DNA from: Desulfogranum japonicum DSM 18378
GTDB lineage: Bacteria > Desulfobacterota > Desulfobulbia > Desulfobulbales > Desulfobulbaceae
DNA length: 64,000 nucleotides
Assembly: GCF_000429945.1 (NCBI RefSeq)
Contig: NZ_AUCV01000001.1
Coordinates: 62,001 to 126,000 of the forward strand
Reading direction: 5' to 3'
The position numbers were made by a program, and so were the translations under genes. Below are positions 60,541 to 64,000 of this stretch, one piece after another (positions within the stretch are counted from its first letter, which is position 1; the number at the start of each line of letters is the position of its first letter). The notes under the pieces were generated by a model that was given only the letters and a program-made list of their open reading frames with translations, searched no databases and was not told the DNA's origin.

Positions 60541-60571
60541 TTCTACCGCCACCACAAAGGAGGCGGTAGAA
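60541..60571. terminator. Hairpin downstream of the large exported-protein gene
   Basis: TTCTACCGCC pairs perfectly with GGCGGTAGAA across 11 bases, 15 bases beyond the stop of the minus-strand gene. No T tract follows on the minus strand, so termination is likely but not certain. Confidence 0.5.
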
Positions 60572-60585
60572 CAAGGGAAAATGGC

Positions 60586-62865
60586 TTATTGGGCCTGCCC
60601 CTCTGATGGTGGGAAAAACATTGAGGTTACATCCTTGGCATTTACAAATATTTTTCCTGCAGGATCCACTTGTGCATTAATGGTATCGACAATCTTACCG
60701 TCTGTTTCTGTCCTGTTCGCAAGAGCGGTGAAGGTGGCCATTACCTGAGCCACATCGCCGTTATTACCGAGAGCCTGGAGAATTTTGGTGAACTCTTCAG
60801 GGTTTTCTACCGACATATTCAAATTTCCGGTAGAGAAGAACTTAGCAGCAGAATCCAGATTTGCAGATAATCCTAAGCTGAGTTTGGCTGTGGGAAAAGT
60901 GAGGTAGGTATCTGTAATAGACAGGACCAGCGGCGTGTTCATTAAGAGACTCTGCCCTTTGAGCATGAACTCAGATTCAATCATGCTTTTATCTCCTTCA
61001 GCCAGAGTTTTCGGCTCTGGAAAAAGTTGCAGCAGGTTTGGGATATTAGAGAGTTGAAGATTCAGGTTGGCGTCCTGGGGCAGGGATGACGTGCCGATAT
61101 TCGGTCCCTGAAATTCGGAAAGATTAAATGTGCTGGTTACAGCTCCCCCTTTCCCAGAGCCAACTTCAAAACCACTGCTTAATGAGATTTTACCACAGGT
61201 GATCGGAGTTGGAGTGGCATTCTCCAGAGTAAAACCTGCCAGACTGATTTCTGTACTGTATCCCTTGAATAGTTTGAGGGCTTCTTTTAAAAAGTCCATG
61301 ACTACGGGGATCATTGCCTTGTCTCTCTCTTCAATTGGTGTTGCTTCCAGTTTTTTGGTTTCAAGGAGCAAGTTGCCGAAAAGGTTCGGTGGAGGTGTTT
61401 CCATGACGCCTCCTGTGACCAGTTGTATATTTTTCAGCGAACCGGATATGGGGTGCTGTTGTTCTTCGGTGATCGGTTGGCTGAAACTGATATCTTCTAA
61501 TCCACCAAGTCCCTGATAGTTAAAGATTGTCGAACCTTGTTGTTTTGAGAGATCTGATTTGCCATATAGTGCACCTATTCCCACTTGAAATTCATCTCCG
61601 TGGGCTTCAATCCCTTCGACACGAACATTGGTGTTGTATGCGTCCAGGTTCTGGAATATGACATCCAGGTTGGCAAAATATGCTTGCAGGTCTTCAAGGG
61701 ATGCTTGGTCCCCACGTTGGATGATTTGCATTAAATTGTTTTGAATTTCCGTTATCTTGTCAGCATCAGAGCCTGCCTGACTATGGTCAAGGTGTATGCG
61801 TTGAATAGACATGCCTCCATCATCAGCAACCAGAGCCAGCGTATTGAGCTCACCGGAATAATTGAGCTTCCAGTGGTTCTCTGCATCGGTTGAAAAGAAT
61901 GCGTCCAGTCCTGCCTGCTGGATCGTAATTTTGATCTTTTCTTCAAGGTCTGTTAAAGAAATTTGCCCCAAAGAAACGTCAGATTGGGTGAAATTTTTCT
62001 TGGCTTTGTCCCAAACAGCATGGATGTTTTGCTCGCCAATGCTCATCGAGCCAACCTGGGTGCCTGCTTCCAGAAACGGGATTTGATCCGGGAGTGACAT
62101 GGTGAGATCAAGCCGCCCGTTTTCATGGGGAACGAACTGGAAATCAAGCGAACTGACTGTTACTTCAAAACCTTCCGGGCCAGCTATTTTCACTGGTGAA
62201 AAGGATACCTGGTAGTATTCCTGCTTTTGTTGGATGGTGTATTCTTTATTTAGGATAATACCCATGCCGTCTGCTGTAGGGGCGGGTATGAAAGCTAATA
62301 TCCATTGCAGAAAATCATCAATGAGCTGCTCCTGGGGAGAGTCGAGAAGTTGCTTTGTTGGAACAGAATCAATGGTCGCTTCTGCAGCCTGACCAATCAA
62401 TTCTTTCTCCGCAGGCTGCGGCATGGCTTCACTCATCTGCTGTTTTTGAATATCTTCAATTGCACCAGGTTCAATCGCCTTTTGTTGCTGCTCCAACTGT
62501 GAAGCAGCTGCAGGAAGAGCTGTTTCCTGTTCGGTTGTTGAATTTTGCGGTGCAGGAGCTGGGGGCTCTATTCGAGCTTCCAGTTTTTGCACTAATTTTT
62601 CCAACCGTTCATTTGGACTATACGATAAGCTTTCTTTGTATTTTTCCACGGCTCCCTGAATATCACCTTTTAATTGCAGCTGGGTGCCTTCCAGTTGAGC
62701 CTTTCTTGCTGCCATCGTATCCGTTTCTGCGGCAGTGGCGATCCCTGTATCCGGTAAGAACGGGTTACAAGGTGCATAACTGATTGTACCGAGTATCACT
62801 GCTGTGCTGAGTAATAACCATTTGGACATAGTACGATTTTTACTGAATGGACGGGTGATATTCAC
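60586..62865 (-). CDS. Large exported protein of unknown function
   Basis: This 759-residue protein starts at GTG with GGAGG 7 bases upstream. The N-terminus has a basic stretch and a hydrophobic signal (WLLLSTAVILGTISYA), so it should enter the periplasm. A short TPR-like helical unit (LQLKGDIQGAVEKYKESLSYSPN) and a Gln/Pro/Ala-rich linker (95-160) follow. A roughly 570-residue domain rich in alternating hydrophobic strands makes up the rest. This pattern recalls DUF945/AsmA-like envelope proteins, but I see no diagnostic motif and do not assign a family. A truncated FtsX-type permease gene lies upstream on the same strand after a 256-base gap. Confidence 0.72.
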   Translation of the reverse strand: MNITRPFSKNRTMSKWLLLSTAVILGTISYAPCNPFLPDTGIATAAETDTMAARKAQLEGTQLQLKGDIQGAVEKYKESLSYSPNERLEKLVQKLEARIEPPAPAPQNSTTEQETALPAAASQLEQQQKAIEPGAIEDIQKQQMSEAMPQPAEKELIGQAAEATIDSVPTKQLLDSPQEQLIDDFLQWILAFIPAPTADGMGIILNKEYTIQQKQEYYQVSFSPVKIAGPEGFEVTVSSLDFQFVPHENGRLDLTMSLPDQIPFLEAGTQVGSMSIGEQNIHAVWDKAKKNFTQSDVSLGQISLTDLEEKIKITIQQAGLDAFFSTDAENHWKLNYSGELNTLALVADDGGMSIQRIHLDHSQAGSDADKITEIQNNLMQIIQRGDQASLEDLQAYFANLDVIFQNLDAYNTNVRVEGIEAHGDEFQVGIGALYGKSDLSKQQGSTIFNYQGLGGLEDISFSQPITEEQQHPISGSLKNIQLVTGGVMETPPPNLFGNLLLETKKLEATPIEERDKAMIPVVMDFLKEALKLFKGYSTEISLAGFTLENATPTPITCGKISLSSGFEVGSGKGGAVTSTFNLSEFQGPNIGTSSLPQDANLNLQLSNIPNLLQLFPEPKTLAEGDKSMIESEFMLKGQSLLMNTPLVLSITDTYLTFPTAKLSLGLSANLDSAAKFFSTGNLNMSVENPEEFTKILQALGNNGDVAQVMATFTALANRTETDGKIVDTINAQVDPAGKIFVNAKDVTSMFFPPSEGQAQ

Positions 62866-63121
62866 GTGTTCGCCTCCTCGTTATAATTGTTGCCTACACA
62901 TTGTTTACAGGGAAAATAACAGATACAGTGTATTTTTTTGGATGAGGCCTGTTCAAGGACTCTTCCGTTTATTCCAGAACATTTCAACTTGTAAAGATTA
63001 TGGTATATTGTTTCCACGGATAAAAACAGGTAATTTTTTACATGTAAAACTAGCCCTGCTGAGTAATTGATTACGCGTCAACATGACGAAGATGCAGCAA
63101 AAAACTCGATGTCTTGATCAA

Positions 63122-64000
63122 TTATTCGTCTCGCAATGCCTCAGCAGGATCAAGTCGGGTAGCCTGGAGAGCTGCCAGGCCGGCTGAAAGTATGGTGAGG
63201 CTTGCAACCGACAGAAAGAGCAACAGAATATGTTGGGGGGCAAGCGTGCACAACGATTCAGATAACTGTAAATGTGCCCCCAGCAGGCGGTTGATAAGCA
63301 GCGAAACCATAGAGAAAATTATAAGAGATGTTGAAAAAGAAAGCATTGCCAGAAACAGTCCCTGGTATATAGGAAATCGAACGAGGGATCCTGTTGTAAC
63401 ACCTAGTAACCGCAGCACATTGAGTTCTCTTTTTTTCCTTTGTACTGAAGCAAACAGGCTTGCTCCCAGCGCAGCCATGGCGCCAAGCACACCAACCAAA
63501 GCAATCAACCAGAAGATCAGGGTCATATACTGATTTAATTGGCGGACTTCTTCTATACGTTTACGCTCTGTATGAACAGCAATGCCTTGATTTTCCAATT
63601 TTTGCTGTACTCCGGCAACATCATCAATGCTTTTGGTGTAGAGGCGAAAACCAGCATAACCATTCCGGGTGACGAGTAAGTTCTGTGATTGAACATCATA
63701 TTTCAGAAAACGTTGGTGGAGGAGATTGAGTTTTCCTGAAAAATTTGCTGCTGCGTAAGCGATAGTACTCTTGTTTCTTTTTCTGATGTTGACAGGCATG
63801 GTAAGAGTTCTTCCCCCCACCGTTATGGTCAGATCTGCAAGACCTTCGTGTAAAGGAGAGGATATGGGCAGAAAAACGGTGTGCTCCATGGGGATATTTT
63901 TGTTGAGTGATTCCTGCCACTGTGTTGCCAGTGCGGCATTTTCTCCGGGGAATGAATAGAGACTCAGGGACGTTTCCATCGCTGACTTATCTGGATCTGA
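63122..64000 (-). CDS. ABC transporter permease, FtsX/MacB/LolC type (5' end outside window)
   Basis: The minus-strand frame is open to the window edge, so the N-terminal part is missing; 293 residues are present. It contains a periplasmic region (to about residue 165) and then three membrane helices of the FtsX domain: FWLIALVGVLGAMAALGASLF, GLFLAMLSFSTSLIIFSMVSL and LLLFLSVASLTILSAGLAA. The C-terminus is the usual ATRLDPAEALRDE. Such permeases pair with an ABC ATPase to move lipoproteins or other envelope substrates or to drive mechanotransmission. An ATP-binding partner would be expected outside the window. Confidence 0.85.
   Translation of the reverse strand, partial: SDPDKSAMETSLSLYSFPGENAALATQWQESLNKNIPMEHTVFLPISSPLHEGLADLTITVGGRTLTMPVNIRKRNKSTIAYAAANFSGKLNLLHQRFLKYDVQSQNLLVTRNGYAGFRLYTKSIDDVAGVQQKLENQGIAVHTERKRIEEVRQLNQYMTLIFWLIALVGVLGAMAALGASLFASVQRKKRELNVLRLLGVTTGSLVRFPIYQGLFLAMLSFSTSLIIFSMVSLLINRLLGAHLQLSESLCTLAPQHILLLFLSVASLTILSAGLAALQATRLDPAEALRDE

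Larger units (their letters stand above)
60066..60585. other. Intergenic region with MITE copy 4, a second repeat copy and a hairpin
   Basis: This 520-base region contains no gene. It holds repeat copy B (60260-60313), MITE copy 4 (60354-60511) and a 10-bp hairpin at 60541-60571 just after the end of the large exported-protein gene. Confidence 0.7.

Overview
The window looks like a chromosomal segment of a marine, anaerobic, sulfate-reducer-like Desulfobacterota, most plausibly of the Desulfobulbales type. This is inferred from the gene mix, since no rRNA or phylogenetic marker is present. The supporting genes are a Na+-translocating NADH:quinone reductase (Nqr), a Na+/H+ antiporter NhaB, rubrerythrin and a membrane rubredoxin, a ferredoxin-linked 2-oxoacid oxidoreductase with a flavin/FeS partner, a hydrogenase maturation protease, a DVU0298-family protein, anaerobic-type cobamide assembly genes, and many PAS-type hybrid histidine kinases. 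I see no prophage, plasmid or CRISPR, and no tRNA or rRNA. Both window edges cut a gene.

Layout. 1-2455: end of the nqr operon (nqrD partial, nqrE, nqrF, nqrM-like). 2594-7773: a hybrid histidine kinase and a CheB-CheR-PAS fusion. 8391-8600: an inverted-repeat element. 8708-10195: rubrerythrin and a membrane-anchored rubredoxin. 10551-14597: SrkA kinase, a lone pseudopilin and an HD-GYP protein. 14585-21096: a DEDD exonuclease, an MFS transporter, a degenerate GGDEF protein and a hybrid kinase. 21398-26081: a three-gene 2-oxoacid:acceptor oxidoreductase operon. 26247-29769: an NMT1-type sensor and NhaB. 30171-37010: a DUF423 protein, then aceE-aceF-lpd-pyrC on the minus strand. 37433-40909: hydrogenase protease, monoheme cytochrome, hybrid kinase. 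41234-43198: a small coiled-coil protein and the amt-glnK ammonium unit behind a sigma-54-type promoter. 43670-49471: a divergent RelA/SpoT-like protein, a membrane protein, a cNMP/DUF4388 regulator, fabB and an SDR. 49874-52350: two tandem omptins. 52748-55545: ferritin, a DVU0298-family protein, a nitrilase-RfaE2 fusion and an HMA protein. 56108-59852: cobU-cobS-cobC-cobT-cbiR. 59883-64000: a Trm112-like protein, a large exported protein and a truncated FtsX-type permease.

The genes form several modules. Nqr and NhaB point to a sodium-motive economy. Pyruvate dehydrogenase and the 2-oxoacid:ferredoxin enzyme supply NADH and reduced ferredoxin. Amt/GlnK handles ammonium. CobU/S/C/T with CbiR would complete and remodel cobamides.

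The main unexplained structure is a family of non-coding mobile repeats. Four full-length copies of about 156-162 bp (one interrupted by a different inverted-repeat element) and two short derivatives share GTAACTnCTC-type terminal inverted repeats. One copy is flanked by a perfect 8-bp direct repeat, so the family looks like IS66-type MITEs. One copy sits in the promoter region of the second omptin gene. Other items worth following up are the divergent RelA/SpoT-like 436-aa protein, the nitrilase-RfaE2 fusion, and a GGDEF domain that lost its active site but kept its c-di-GMP inhibitory-site motif.
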